Shown: positions 1 to 11,027, counted from the first letter of the stretch. The stretch: 64,000 nt of DNA from Bombyx mori (GCF_030269925.1 NC_085111.1:62001-126000); one strand, 5' to 3'. Numbers and translations are program-made. Notes: generated by a model from the sequence alone, not told the origin.

Positions 1-380
1 AAGGTCAGGAGCAAATACAAGCTGCTTTAGATGATTACTTATACTTCTCTATTTTGTGTATGTCATTGTAGTGACAATCTATTTTCCAATGTAGTACTTA
101 TCTTAATCTTATTTTTGTTACACAACAAGAGCATAAAAACTCTTTGTTCATCAAACTTGTAGAAAGTATAGGTAAATCTAAAAGTATACAATGTATAAAA
201 GTGTAATAGTGGCCAGCTTTATTTTTTAAAGCAATTGAGCTAATTTCCTAAGAGGATATGATCTTATTCCAGGATAAAAGCTTGATTGGTGATTTGTGCA
301 ATAATGTATGCTAGTTTGATGGTTACAAAAGATAGTAATTAAATATAATAAATATTTTGGTTACAGAAAGTCTCATCAAC
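1..380. other. 5' flank of XPA, no gene seen
   Basis: AT-rich sequence with no credible coding region. A polypyrimidine/TTACAG 3'-splice-site look-alike ends at 366, 14 bases before the XPA start codon, so the coding start may lie in a second exon with an untranslated first exon further left or outside the window. This is inference from the splice motif only. Confidence 0.4.
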
Positions 381-3300
381 ATGGACAGCGATGAAGTAAA
401 CATATCCCAAGAGAAAAAAAACAAATTAACTGCCACACAGCTTGCCCGCATCGAACGGCAACGTCTACGGGCCAGAGCACTGCGTGACTCTCGACCCTTG
501 CTGAGGTCAGTGAGCCTTCACGCAAACAGCCATGCACTCCGCTCACACTTTGTTCACTCAACAATTGCTTGTTACAGAAATGAAGATAAACCCGCACCAG
601 TACCCACTCTTGGATGCGGAGGTGGATTCCTGCCAGAAGAGACACACGAGCTGAATGCAGTGGTTGCGCCTTGCGCTCCCCTCGTGCACCCCGGCCACCA
701 ACCCCATTGTCTTCATTGCGGACGACCCTTTCCACAATCTTTCCTCTATGACAACTTTGACTATTCAATTTGTGACGAGTGTAGGTCAGAGCCATATATT
801 ATAATAGGTTGGGGAAAAGTTTCTTTGCATTTTTTAAGAAAATTCACAACATTTTTTAATATAATATAATTAGAAATCACGACTCAAAATATTAAAAAAA
901 TATAATTAGAACAATACAAAATACAACTTTCAACAATTATTGATTTTAAACACTAATGACAAAATGTGGGTAACTAAGTTGACACGCGAATGTACAACGT
1001 CCGTCTATCCCTGGTGCCGAGATCAGAAAGAGGCCGTGAACGAGGCAATATGTTAGTGGTGTCCTCAACTCCCCTCTTCAACTCCGACCAGTCTGAAGTC
1101 GCTGCTGTATTACGTCAGCAGGCCACACCCACTTCCTAGGTCTTCTTTCCTTAGACGGCCTCTCCTGACGGCGGTGCGTCCTCGCCCGTTATTCGATCAG
1201 AGTCGGAGAATGGATCTTCAACAGCTTCAGCATGATCAATTGCCTCACTAACTGGATGCTCGTCACCTGTAAGACATTTTTCGATTCGTTTAGCAACTGA
1301 GAACTAGGATATCGAAAGTAAGAGGTGACACGTATACTTCTGGCGTCTTCGGTCAGAGCTCTCGAGAATAACCAAGATGACCACAGTCACCTTTTTGTGA
1401 GCGTGGCAGAGCCCTCAGGATGCCCGTTGTGCATTGCCCTCAGGATACACAACAGAGGAGTACTGATCAGGTAGTCCTCTAGTACTGGTGCAGAGCGCTC
1501 ACCTTGCACCATACTACCGTGGAGGCTTACCATTCAGGATGGCCTTCACATACACAACATCGAACAGAGCCGGATTATTCAATGTCCTCGTACAGTGCAG
1601 AGCCCTCAGGAATGCACGAGTACGCATCACAGTGTCTGTAGAGCAGAGCCCTCAGGATGCTCGCTGTAAGAGTGCAGAGCCCTCAGGTTACACAAATACA
1701 TTACAACACATCACACAGTGTCTGTAGAGCAGAGCCCTCAGGATGCTCGCTGTAAAAGTGCAGAGCCCTCAGGTTACACAAATACATTACAACACATCAC
1801 ACAGTGTCTGTAGAGCAGAGCCCTCAGGATGCTCGCTGTAAGTGTGCAGAGCCCTCAGGTTACACAAATACATTACAACACATCACACAGTGTCTGTAGA
1901 GCAGAGCCCTCAGGATGCTCGCTGTAAGAGTGCAGAGCCCCCAGGATGCACAAATACATTACAACACTACGAACAAATACCATAAGAACATGGAGCTTGC
2001 AGTGTCTGTAGAGCAGAGCCCTCGGGATGCTCGCTGTATGAGTGTAGAGCCCTCAGGTTACACAAATACATTACAACACTACAAACCTATACTCACTTTC
2101 AGAGAATGCAGTGCACACATCTGGTGTCCACTCGCCGCGCCATAGAATTATATACTCTGCGGCCGCCTGCGTTGTATTGCCATAGGAGCCAGTGACTTGG
2201 CCCTCGCATTCCTGAGTCCAACTTGCCCGTAGCTTGGCTTGTCTTACGCACGAACACCAGATCTCCATTTTGAAAGGAGCGCACTGTATTGCGGCGCTCG
2301 TTAACATAAGCGTCCTGACGAGTACGGTTCTGATCCAGCGAGTTTGAAGCTTGTTGTCGGGCGAGTTCACGTAGGAATTCACGATTAGGACTCGATGCCA
2401 CCAGAGCCACATCGCGCACCAGGGATCGTATGACAGGCGTTGCACTCTCACTGCCAACTAACAAATACAAAGGTGAATATTTGGTTGATTTCTGCACAGT
2501 AATGTTCAAAGTGAGCTGTATCTTTCATATTATAATGTCAGAACAATGTTCTCGTCTAAAGATAGACTCGACCCGAATCATATTCATTACAGTTCAGCAG
2601 TAGTGCTCAGCTTGACCACTACTTTGGTGCATTTCAGGTGTAATGAGATGTATATTTACAACATAATTCTTTAATCTAATTAACAAAGGTGTTACTTTCA
2701 TACATCCGACCCCTAATTTTGAAGGACTACAAAGAGACATTGCCATTTCAAAAGTTCTCTTTAACTCCGTCGCATCTTGTCTGTGAATGGGATACATGAG
2801 ACAATACTTTGTAACACATCTATTAGAACTATATATTTGAACTCATTCGAATCTGTCACAACTTTTGTAGCAAATTTTATGTTTCATCATCAGCGGCCTG
2901 CGCTATCTGAGCCCAATTTAAAGGTTTAGGTATCTCATAAACATTGACTGCATTTCGGCTAAAGTAGTCTGCATGGGATAGCGCGGTCCCCTTACGATAT
3001 TCAAGCTCAAAGTCATAGTCTTGAAGAAACAACCGGCTCACTGGTTAATCGCTCAATGACCTTTCGAACTCTTTCTTTATCTTCACCCCAAATGAAATGT
3101 ACACTTTTTGCGAGTTAGATTTGCAATACATGCCGTTGATGATTAGCCGGAGATATGACGCCTAAAATGTCCCGAGAGACCTAAAACTGTCTTACTTCTT
3201 TTACATTGCTCGGTACTCGTGCATTGACTAGAGCTTCAACCTTGTGTTTGCTCGGCTTCACCTGACCATTACTGATTGCCCTACTCAAATACTCCACCTC

Positions 3301-6300
3301 AGTCGTGAGAAATTTACACTTTCAGGTTGATGGAAAAACCCGCCAGAGTTGCAAGGACCTCGCGGAGCGTTTACAAGCCCTCGGTAATTGTTTTTGACGA
3401 CAATGACACGTCAAATTCAAATTCACAGACTCAGAAATCAATGAAATAGATATCCTCATAGAGTCCACTCACTATCTATGAGGATATCTACGGAAACACC
3501 TTGAGTAACCGCGGTAGCAATGTCATCCTGTTTATAATTATTAGTTAGAGTTGCCGCGAAACTCGGCACGTTGTTTTGAAAAACAATCATCAACCTTGTG
3601 ACCAACCTTCTTGCAAAAAGAACACGTCTCTGCTCTCTGTGAGAGTTTATCTGAATTTGTTGCTACTAAAGGTGAATTATTAGCGTTAGTTCTATCTAGC
3701 TTTACACTCTTGGGACACGTCATCTGTTTATGACCAAAAGCTCCACATGAAAAACATTTAATTTTCGTGACGACATGTTCTCGTTTTCTCGTAGTAGTCT
3801 TATAAATTAAATCGGTTGAACAAACGGATGTGATTCTAGTGGGCTTTGTATAAATAGATAGAAAATTAACCAAATCATCAGGCAGTAACTTGGCGTTAGT
3901 GGCAGCGGCTCGAATTTGAGTGTCTGTTATGCCACGTATCACTATTGCCGCAATTAACTCGTCACTCAATCCGTTCACAATACGTAACCGCAGAAGCGAA
4001 CGCCTTGCATATTCGGCATATGTAGGGTAGTTATCAGAGTCCGATTTCATAATGTCGAACAAAATATTGGCGATGTCTAACCGCTTGGGACACAAAGTCT
4101 TAAACTCGCGCTTGAAATTTGACCAACTACGGTCATTACTTACCCACTCATTCAACCATAACTTAGCGTCACCTTTTAAACAATTGCCTACCCTCGCTAA
4201 GCACTCAAGATCGTCCCATCTATTAGTTTGTTTTAGATGGTCTACTTCATGACACCATAAATTAAAATCGTGCAAAGAGGGATCGAAACTCGACACAAAA
4301 ATATGATTCGATCTTACCGGAATTGCACCAATCGCATTAGCAATTTTCTCAGCCACCTCATTCAATACCCCCGTACCCGAACCGTTGATCGTCGCACTCG
4401 AGCACGGCACGGATAAATTCAAACTTGCATCGGACGACTCGACGTTTGTTGAAACAGCAATTGGTGGAGGCGGCTCACCCGACGCGACAGCTGCCGCCGC
4501 GATGGCGCCGTCATGCGCCCACCGCGCACTCGGCGTTGTCGTACTACCTTCAGTATCATTGCGAAACCTGTAACTTTCTAAAGTGTCTAAACGATCCAAA
4601 ATCTTTTGAAGTCGCTTCTCCATACCAGGGATAGGTGTACGATCACGCTCGCGCTTCCTACGCTTACTTCGATCAGACATATTTACAAAAATAAAATTTC
4701 ACAATTCTTTTGTCAAACACAAAAATCGACAAAACTAAAGTAGAACGGTCAGGAAAGCCAAGGCAGATAATGGAATAGGAATCCCACTTCTGAAATTAGA
4801 AATCACGACTCAAAATATTAAAAAAATATAATTAGAACAATACAAAATACAACTTTCAACAATTATTGATTTTAAACACTAATGACAAAATGTGGGTAAC
4901 TAAGTTGACACGCGAATGTACAACGTCCGTCTATCCCTGGTGCCGAGATCAGAAAGAGGCCGTGAACGAGGCAATATGTTAGTGGTGTCCTCAACTCCCC
5001 TCTTCAACTCCGACCAGTCTGAAGTCGCTGCTGTATTACGTCAGCAGGCCACGCCCACTTCCTAGGTCTTCTTTCCTTAGAATATATTATAGTTTATTTA
5101 CATTTAACAAAAGTATGTAGGTACCATTTTGTTCGATAACTTTTTGCCATCTTATAGGTAGGGACATGATCCCATTGCTATAGAAATTTTTGGGCTTCTG
5201 ATCAAAATACCGCGACAATTGGTTTTGGCAGTCCTCTTGTGATGTTAACCTGACACTGCCTAAAGAATTCTGAAGAGACCGAAACAGATGGAAATCTGAA
5301 GGTCAGGACTATACGGCGGATGCATTAACACCTCCCAGCCAAGCTCTCTTAATTTTTGCTGAGTGGTTAAAGATGTGTGAGGTCTAGCATTATCATGATA
5401 AAAAACCACACCCCTTCTGTTGATTAATTCTGGCCACTTTCTCTCAACTTCTTGCTCTAATCTCGTCAGTTGTTCGCAGTAGAGTTCAGAATCGATGGTC
5501 CTGCCTGGTGGTAACAGCTCATAATGAAGGGGATTACCCTTCCAATCCCACCACACACACAGCATCACCTTGTTGCGAGCTAACCCGGGTTTCGCCACAG
5601 TCTATGAAGCCTGACCGGCCTTTGACCACGACCTTTTTCGCACGTTCATGTCGTACGTGATCCACATTTCATCACCAGTTATCAGCTTCTTCAAAAATGG
5701 TTCGGTTTCATTATGTCGTAATAAAGAATCACAAATGAGTTATTACGGTTATACACGGTTCATTAGGTTTCTTTCAGTGAGCTCGTGAGGTACCCAAATA
5801 TCGAGCTTTTTTGTGTACCCAGTTTTTTTTTTCATATACGCCAAAAGTGTTTTGTGGTAAATTCCCAATTCTTCAGCTACGTCGTAACTACTGATATGCC
5901 GATCTTGCTCCACTTTTGGCCAAAAACGGGATCCATTTTATCCGTAATAGGGTGACCAGAGCGACGTGCATCTTTGACATCAAAATTTCCGGATTGAAAA
6001 TGCTTAAAGCAAATTTGTGCTACTCTCACAGACATTGCAATTTTTTTTCTTCTTTCATCTTCTTTAAAATTTAAACTTTTAATGTTACCAAAACCAGCCA
6101 GATACAAATAGTATAGCCAAATAGATTTTATTACAAATTCGTACATACTATGTTATTATATAAATAATGCGAAAAGACTTTTTTCCCAACCTATTGTTAT
6201 ATTAGCTTTATAATTTATAATTTTTGGTGTAGCAGCTTGATCTAAAATGTTATATCGTTTTGAATTTGACAGGGATACTGAAGGAGAACACGCTCTCATG

Positions 6301-6708
6301 ACACGCACAGAGGCCAAGAACGAGTACCTTTTGAAGGATTGCGACTTGGACAGTCGAGAACCCCCTTTGCGATGTTTGCGACGCCGCAACCCGCACAGCG
6401 CTCGGTTCGGCGACATGCGGTTGTACCTGCGCGCGCAGCTGCAGGAGCGCGCGCTGCAGGTGTGGGGCTCGCACGCGGCGCTGGACGAGGAGCGGGCGCG
6501 GCGGGAGGGCGCGCGGGCGGCGGGGGCGGGGCGGCGCGCAGTCCGCCGCCTGCGCGCGCTGCGGATGGACGTGCGCTCGAGTCTGTACACGCCCCAGCGC
6601 GCCGCACACGAGCACGAGTTCGGTCCCGAGACGCACGATGCCCGCGCCGACGTCTACTCCCGCTCCTGCCTCTCCTGCGGACACACCCAGTCCTATGAGA
6701 AGATGTGA
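381..6708 (+). CDS. XPA: DNA repair protein XPA homologue (3 exons: 381-505, 578-784, 6273-6708)
   Basis: Scaffold and damage-verification protein of nucleotide excision repair; it binds DNA junctions, RPA and ERCC1-XPF in the nucleus. The joined exons give 255 residues (human about 273). Seen in order: a basic N-terminal stretch, a GGGF motif before an acidic patch, a C4 zinc finger (CLHC then CDEC, 17 residues between pairs), then the XPA core with TEAKNEYLLKDCDL and REPPL, and a C-terminal CxxC region ending SYEKM as in vertebrate XPA. The start is the first ATG matching the family's N-terminus. Splice junctions use GT/AG: donor at 506 and acceptor ending 577; donor at 785 and acceptor ending 6272, with codons rejoining correctly (R|N and R|D). 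The first intron is 72 nt, in frame and stop-free. The second is 5488 nt because of nested transposons. Exon 3 is very GC-rich, unlike exons 1-2. Confidence 0.9.
868..1154 (-). repeat. 3' LTR of the gypsy-type element
   Basis: Direct repeat of 4794-5080. In element orientation this is the downstream LTR. The sense-strand end reads ..TTCTAATT, which resembles the AATT-ended LTRs of the insect gypsy/17.6 group rather than the usual CA end; this is a weak family hint. Confidence 0.8.
1629..2110. repeat. 86-bp tandem repeat, about 5 copies
   Basis: The unit starts ACAGTGTCTGTAGAGCAGAG and recurs at 1629, 1715, 1801 and 1887 (period exactly 86), with a diverged fifth unit from about 1999. Each unit holds two copies of GCAGAGCCCTCAGG, so there is also a half-unit periodicity. 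A looser run of the same GAGCCCTCAGGA motif starts about 1400. It lies inside the LTR element, between the integrase remnant and the 3' LTR. Confidence 0.93.
2099..2509 (-). pseudogene. integrase C-terminal fragment (gypsy-type pol)
   Basis: The reading frame contains STKYSPLYLLVG, followed by a basic stretch and FQNGDLVFVRK, the pattern of the end of Ty3/gypsy integrases (the post-core region plus GPY/F-like domain). No intact catalytic core is joined to it. It belongs to the 868-5080 element. Confidence 0.7.
3541..4680 (-). CDS. gag-like protein of the gypsy-type element, 379 aa
   Basis: Open frame of 379 residues beginning MSDRSKRRKRERDR. It has a basic N-terminus with a short coiled-coil-like segment (MEKRLQKILDRLDTLE), a capsid-like middle with WLNEWV and FKREFKTLCP, and two CCHC zinc knuckles near residues 308-321 (CFSCGAFGHKQMTC) and 352-365 (CSFCKKVGHKVDDC). 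The knuckles would bind the element's RNA in the virus-like particle. It lies directly inside the 5' LTR. The frame is intact although pol is broken. Confidence 0.8.
   Translation of the reverse strand: MSDRSKRRKRERDRTPIPGMEKRLQKILDRLDTLESYRFRNDTEGSTTTPSARWAHDGAIAAAAVASGEPPPPIAVSTNVESSDASLNLSVPCSSATINGSGTGVLNEVAEKIANAIGAIPVRSNHIFVSSFDPSLHDFNLWCHEVDHLKQTNRWDDLECLARVGNCLKGDAKLWLNEWVSNDRSWSNFKREFKTLCPKRLDIANILFDIMKSDSDNYPTYAEYARRSLLRLRIVNGLSDELIAAIVIRGITDTQIRAAATNAKLLPDDLVNFLSIYTKPTRITSVCSTDLIYKTTTRKREHVVTKIKCFSCGAFGHKQMTCPKSVKLDRTNANNSPLVATNSDKLSQRAETCSFCKKVGHKVDDCFSKQRAEFRGNSN
4794..5080 (-). repeat. 5' LTR of the gypsy-type element
   Basis: Direct repeat of 868-1154, lying just upstream (minus strand) of gag. 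Near identity of the two LTRs suggests an insertion that is not ancient, although the interior is heavily deleted. Confidence 0.8.
5260..5598 (-). pseudogene. mariner transposase, catalytic-region fragment
   Basis: The open frame reads through VWWDWKG, then HDNARPHTS and HPPYSPDL. In mariner transposases the DNA block carries the second catalytic Asp and the PYSPDL block the third. The N-terminal HTH half lies upstream on the same strand in other frames (about 5600-6146), so the gene is broken. It lies inside the 807-6191 element. Confidence 0.85.
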
Positions 6709-8640
6709 CATTTTAAATTGAAAAAAAAGTATGGAAAAACAAGTGCTACCTTTTAAAATTATGTATTGTACAAATTGTGATAGCTGTGAACATAACATTG
6801 ATTAGTCAAAAATGGAATTCAAAAAAAAAAAACAAAAAAAAAAAATTAAAATATTTTGTGAAAATGGAGCAAATTACCTGAGTAAAAGATAATCTACCCA
6901 GGTTTAAGCTATTATTATTCACAGCTCTAAAATGCATTCTAGGTTCAAATCAGGAGATCTAATTTGATTTGACACAGATACCTAACCACCAGCCTGCTTA
7001 TTACTGCCATAAAGTAGTCATTCATTTCGGTTTGGAGGGTGGCCACTTAACAACAGGCTGTTGGATTGTCCACCGATCTAATATATTTAGAATTGTTTTG
7101 CCTACCTAATTGCTGGTCACCTAAAGAAGCTATTTCAGCCATGCACGGTTTGGTAGGTGAGCTTACAGGCCTCAACCTGGAAGAACTTGCTAATTAGCTC
7201 TAGCCAGAATTCCTCTGGCTTTGCTGAATCTACCACCATATCGGAATCGCAAAAAAAATTCGGCGAATATCTCATCATCGAGTTCCAGAAAACACCTAAA
7301 ACGGACTAGAAAGGAGAGTGGTAGATAAGATTTTTCTGCTTCTAAAATCCTCCCCACAGTCTCCGACCTACCTGTGATCATGTCGTATGTAACAGCGCCG
7401 AAATATCAGGAAGCCATTAGATGTGTTGCATTTAGGTTAATTCGCCCCATCTAAAACAAAAGTTTGCACGCACACTAGAATAGCACCGCACTTCCGTGAA
7501 GTATCTACTTCATTTGACTCCACACAGAATACGGCCGTTCGATTTGTCGGTAAACCGGTCTCGCAGGTAGTTCTCTGTTTTTTGTACCGTACGTTGTTGC
7601 CATCAGGCCATCGGGCTACTCTAAGGAATTGTTTAAGATTATCTCATCGTCTCTATTTTATCATAGAACGACGTCGGTAGTGGCGGGAAGCAGCTGAAGC
7701 AAAGTACCTATGTCCCGCACGTACCAGCTGAAACTCCTGTGATCTTGTTCAATTAATCCTAGAAGTTAAAATTGAAACCAACCAAAAAAACGACTATCGC
7801 GCAACAACCCGCGTTCAAGCTTCAAATGATACAGAAGTTAACGGCAGAAAGCGTGTAGGTCAATGTGCTTAGTGCGAGTTTTTTAACGTTCTCGTTAGCT
7901 TAAAACTTAACTCATATTAAAATTTGAATGGAATGGGATCGTTTGCCGCTAGGGGCGCTGTTCCAACTGCATACTAAATTGGGCTAACTTTTACGCTATC
8001 GAGAACTTTAAAAATCTCGCAGTAAGCACACAGCTTACACCTCGCCTTCAAGGGTTCCCCTCGTCGTAGCTTGCATCAGGATATGGAGGGAACCTCGAAT
8101 CGTATACTCTCATGAATTCTGGCTCGACGGCGACAAGTCTGTGTGGATAGATGAGCCTTTTTCGACGCCACCTACTTTTACAAATTCCGAAAGGTAGCGA
8201 TACAAAAATATTTTCTTATGAGATAATTGTAGAGTATAATTGACTAAAATAGTATTAGATTTTTTCTCAAATGTTGAATAAAGGATTCTAGGCAGACTCA
8301 TAATAATCTAGTGATATGTTGCTTGGACAAATAGATTTCCATTTATCTTTGTTACCGTGTAGAACAAAATGTATGAAACTTATTTGGTGTAGGAATTAAA
8401 GTGCATGATAGATCATAGATTTTGTTTCTATTTAGAAAAGAGCATTGACCTTTTTTTTAATTTCCTCGATTGAAATACCATTTCACGACACCATAGGCTA
8501 ACTTTTAATGAAAAATCTTATAATATACATTTTATTTTAATCAAATATTTTTTCTCTATGTTCATCCTCAAATATCATCATACATTTTCGCTGGTAACTT
8601 GGGGGATTATTCCAGCTTAAAATAAATTTTGCTAACACTA
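6709..8640. other. Intergenic, unassigned repeats
   Basis: Follows the XPA stop. It begins with AT-rich likely 3' UTR including a poly-A run at 6819-6846. From about 6900 there is no convincing coding region; short open frames near 7190-7381 and 8110-8301 are not recognisable. The base composition and motif style of 7440-8110 suggest old repeats, but I cannot name a family. Confidence 0.35.
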
Positions 8641-8799
8641 GCTCTAGCAAGAGCAATGCTTAGCAGATCGGATGTCGGGTGTAATGGCTGCTACACACGT
8701 TACGAAAAATCGTTGCGATCGGACGGTACAGTTTAAGCTGCACAGTTTTCGTAGTACTCCGACATGTTACTAGAAAACTGTACGATTGTTCATTCGTTG

Positions 8800-9245
8800 A
8801 GCTATGGCTTCGACTGACGACGCGTTAGCAGTTGTTGGTTTATTATTCGCTATAAAAAAGCAAAAAGAAGAAAACATCAAGAAAAAGAAAACACGTATTT
8901 GGTATAAATAATGGCTAAAGAAAAGAGAAGCTCATTCCCATGTTAATTTATTGAAGGAACTAAAGGTATTTTCCTAAATATCGGGATATTTTTTTACGAA
9001 TGGATACTGATACTTATTTACATCTGCTGTCCATGGTATCGCCAATAATGAAAAAGCACTTAATTTTCCATAGACAAGTTTCATTACGATATGTTCTAAT
9101 ATACACTGCAATAAATTCTTCTAGCCAGTCGCGGGACGAAGTCATTTTACAAGCAAACGCACGAACAACCATTCGGACCGCGATCTACGCGAAAATTGAA
9201 GAACGACTAGCACACACGTTACGAGAGTGCAGGCGAGTCGTTTAG
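8800..9245 (+). pseudogene. PIF/Harbinger transposase, N-terminal remnant
   Basis: Joined by eye across stops, the plus strand reads MASTDDALAVVGLLFAIKKQ, then RIWYK, HVNLLKEL, then (9000 on) MDTDTYLHLLSMVSPIMKK. The order matches HARBI1-like PIF/Harbinger nucleases: a basic W-containing N-terminus, then a D-x-T/F-x-x-LL-x-x-V-x-P-x-I block before the catalytic domain. The DDE catalytic part is absent and the frames are broken. Compare the related remnant at 62585-62815. Confidence 0.65.
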
Positions 9246-9459
9246 TGCGGTAGGGCCCTATAAATATCCTTGGGCCCGCGGTCTGCTCCCAACATCTGCA
9301 GATTGTCAAATCCCACATACCCCGCGCGCCACCTACTCGCGGGTACCCGTAGGAGGTTCGGCACCCGGCCCGAAAAAAAATCGAGTTCTCTCAACTCGAT
9401 ACCGAAACAAACAGCTCGACGAGAAGTCTCGTCGATGAGCACGAGACTGACGGGACGGG

Positions 9460-9725
9460 TCTGCGTCTATTTAGCCCTACCAAGATGTAATCCGTGAGGC
9501 GGTGCACTTGCTGAACCCACGAGTGTTTTGCGCGGAATCCGAACTGTTTGTCGATGAGAATGCTTTTCAAGCCGATGAAGGCGTTTGCGTAATAGCCGTT
9601 GGTTTAATTAGTCTCACGCTGGGTAGAGGCTGATCGGACGGAAGCTCGCAGGTTCGTTTTTAAGTTTTCCAGGTTTGTGTATGCTGGTAACGTCCGTTTC
9701 TTTCTACACCGCCGGAAAGAAGCAG
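9460..9725 (-). pseudogene. non-LTR retrotransposon RT fragment
   Basis: Minus-strand translation in shifted frames gives PGKLKNEPASFRPISL and then FGFRAKHSWVQQVHRLTDYI, the RT blocks preceding the catalytic YADD of Jockey-like LINEs. No intact frame. The sequence to its left (9245-9460) includes a G/C-rich repeat that I cannot assign. Confidence 0.6.
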
Positions 9726-9870
9726 TTGTCGTCATAGTTGGCTTTATTGAAACAGATACCTTAGCTTATTCTGTGTACGACTCAAATGTAGTTTTGCTTT
9801 TATTATTAACCCAAAACATTGTTATAATTTGAACTCGAAGCATGAAAATAATAATGACTTTAATACTTGA

Positions 9871-9907
9871 GACTTATCTATCAATAAAAGTTATTGATAG
9901 ATAAGTC
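9871..9907. repeat. Perfect 17-bp hairpin
   Basis: GACTTATCTATCAATAA is followed after AAG by its exact reverse complement. It could be the core of a small palindromic element or a folded transcript segment; there is no coding context. Confidence 0.75.
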
Positions 9908-10718
9908 AATATTATATTAATTGATAGAATGATGAAAGGCATACCATGTACAGGATACATTTTTTGAGGTAATGGCTTTTCATTATTTATGCCACTTATG
10001 GCATCATCACCTTGAAAATCAGTAAAATTCTTGATTAATAATAAAAAGTAACTACAGTAAAATTTTAAATTAGTAACATAAATTTTTCTATAATTAAAAA
10101 AAATAATTAAATAACAGTGCATATTTTTTAATTGTTGCCTAATCTACTTTATCCTACTAGGTATATAATATTAGGTAGTGATCAATTTGTCATATCTTAA
10201 TTTTAGTGATTTTCAAACTTGTCACTGATGTGTTGGTATGGTTATCGGTGTGTTTGACTAATTGTTGAGTTACAAATTGTACGTAAAATCATTTTTTGAA
10301 GTGGTTTTGAGACTTTTCTGTATATTTATATAAAAAATACCATTATTTTCTTTGACTAAAATATGAAATAAAGTCTCATTCTTAGCAATTTCTAATAAAT
10401 GTGCTTTCTTTAAGTCTCTGTTTCCCTGATTATTATATAATTTTACTGCGTCTGAGATTCTACCTTCCTACCAATCTGATTGGCGAAGTTTGTAGTAAAT
10501 TCATAAACTAATTTTAATCTAAATTAAAGTAAACTAAATTACCCAAAATTCATAATTGTGAAGCACATCTTCAAACACTTAAGATAAATCACTTAAAATT
10601 AACCAATCAATGTAAATAAGTCTGAATAGCAATTGAAATGTCTTGAAAGAAACAATAAAAGGCAAAGTCATAGTTTTTATGTGATAAATAAATACAAATC
10701 TAGATGATACTGATTGTG
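9908..10718. other. AT-rich intergenic / 3' flank of the ZNF706-like gene
   Basis: Low-complexity AT-rich DNA with no supported gene. The right part (about 10560-10718) is likely the 3' UTR of the minus-strand ZNF706-like gene, because it lies directly past its stop codon. Confidence 0.35.
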
Positions 10719-11027
10719 TTAGATATTCTTCAAGTCATCTGGTAGATCGTTCTTAGGGTGTTTGTTCTCAAAATGCTGTTTGTAAGTCTTAGGGTCAGGC
10801 ATCTGGGCCTGTAACAATACATTCACCATGAAATGCTGTCTGCCAGAGCTTTCACTTACACTGAAACATATGTTAGACATTACCTTACAAACCACACAAA
10901 CATGGACAAGTGCCTTTTGTGCAGCTTTCTTCTGGTCGGTGGCACTGTGCCCCTGCTGTTTCTTCATTTTGGACATCTTTTCCGCAGCTTTAGCTTGTGA
11001 CTGAATTTTCTGGTGTCCGCGAGCCAT
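10719..11027 (-). CDS. ZNF706: ZNF706-like small zinc-finger protein (exons 11027-10884 and 10808-10719)
   Basis: The spliced product is 77 residues, nearly the 76 of human ZNF706. It starts MARGHQKIQSQAKAAEKM, the basic N-terminus shared with SERF (4F5)-type proteins, then has one C2H2 finger (CVVC..HFENKH) built across the exon junction, with AQMPDPKTYKQHF as in the vertebrate protein, and ends PDDLKNI. In vertebrates this small nuclear/cytoplasmic protein has been linked to stem-cell gene control and amyloid behaviour; the insect role is unknown. The 75-nt intron (10809-10883) has GT..AG ends and is in frame with no stop. Reading through it would insert 25 residues into the finger between the Cys and His pairs, so the spliced form is surely the functional one. 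Confidence 0.88.
   Translation of the reverse strand: MARGHQKIQSQAKAAEKMSKMKKQQGHSATDQKKAAQKALVHVCVVCKVMSNICFSVSESSGRQHFMVNVLLQAQMPDPKTYKQHFENKHPKNDLPDDLKNI

Larger units (their letters stand above)
868..5080 (-). mobile_element. Ty3/gypsy-type LTR retrotransposon, degraded, inserted in the mariner
   Basis: Two direct repeats of about 287 bp (868-1154 and 4794-5080) agree almost base for base (one visible difference, ACACCC versus ACGCCC) and are LTRs. AATAT at 863-867 and 5081-5085 is a plausible 5-bp target duplication; ends may be off by 2 bp. Genes read on the minus strand: gag (3541-4680), then decayed pol. Pol pieces seen by minus-strand translation are the end of the RT region (FLTTEVEYLSR) near 3240-3320, an RNase H end (YRKGTALSHADYFSRN) near 2950-3010, and an integrase C-terminal piece at 2099-2509. 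Protease and most of RT are missing or unreadable. The 86-bp tandem repeat lies between integrase and the 3' LTR. Confidence 0.82.
807..6191 (-). mobile_element. mariner element, decayed, split by an LTR retrotransposon
   Basis: The ends GGTTGGGGAAAAG (left) and the complement of TTTTTTCCCAACC (right) form the terminal inverted repeat, flanked by TA at 805-806 and 6192-6193. The interior read on the minus strand encodes mariner transposase pieces: an N-terminal HTH-like part near 5877-6100, then a catalytic part at 5260-5598 with HDNARPHTS and HPPYSPDL, the classic second and third acidic-residue blocks of mariner. Stops and frameshifts separate the pieces, so it is inactive. A second copy of the same family lies at 57840-58718 and confirms the sequence across the LTR-element insertion point. 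It sits in XPA intron 2, antisense to the gene. Confidence 0.88.

Noticed and set aside
376..795. Minus-strand frame of 139 aa opposite XPA exons 1-2
   Set aside because: It lies antisense to the well-supported XPA exons and resembles nothing; a shadow frame.
3541..4680. gag with zinc knuckles as part of an exogenous virus or domesticated host gene
   Set aside because: It lies between matching LTRs beside decayed pol with a target duplication, so it is an ordinary endogenous retrotransposon gene.
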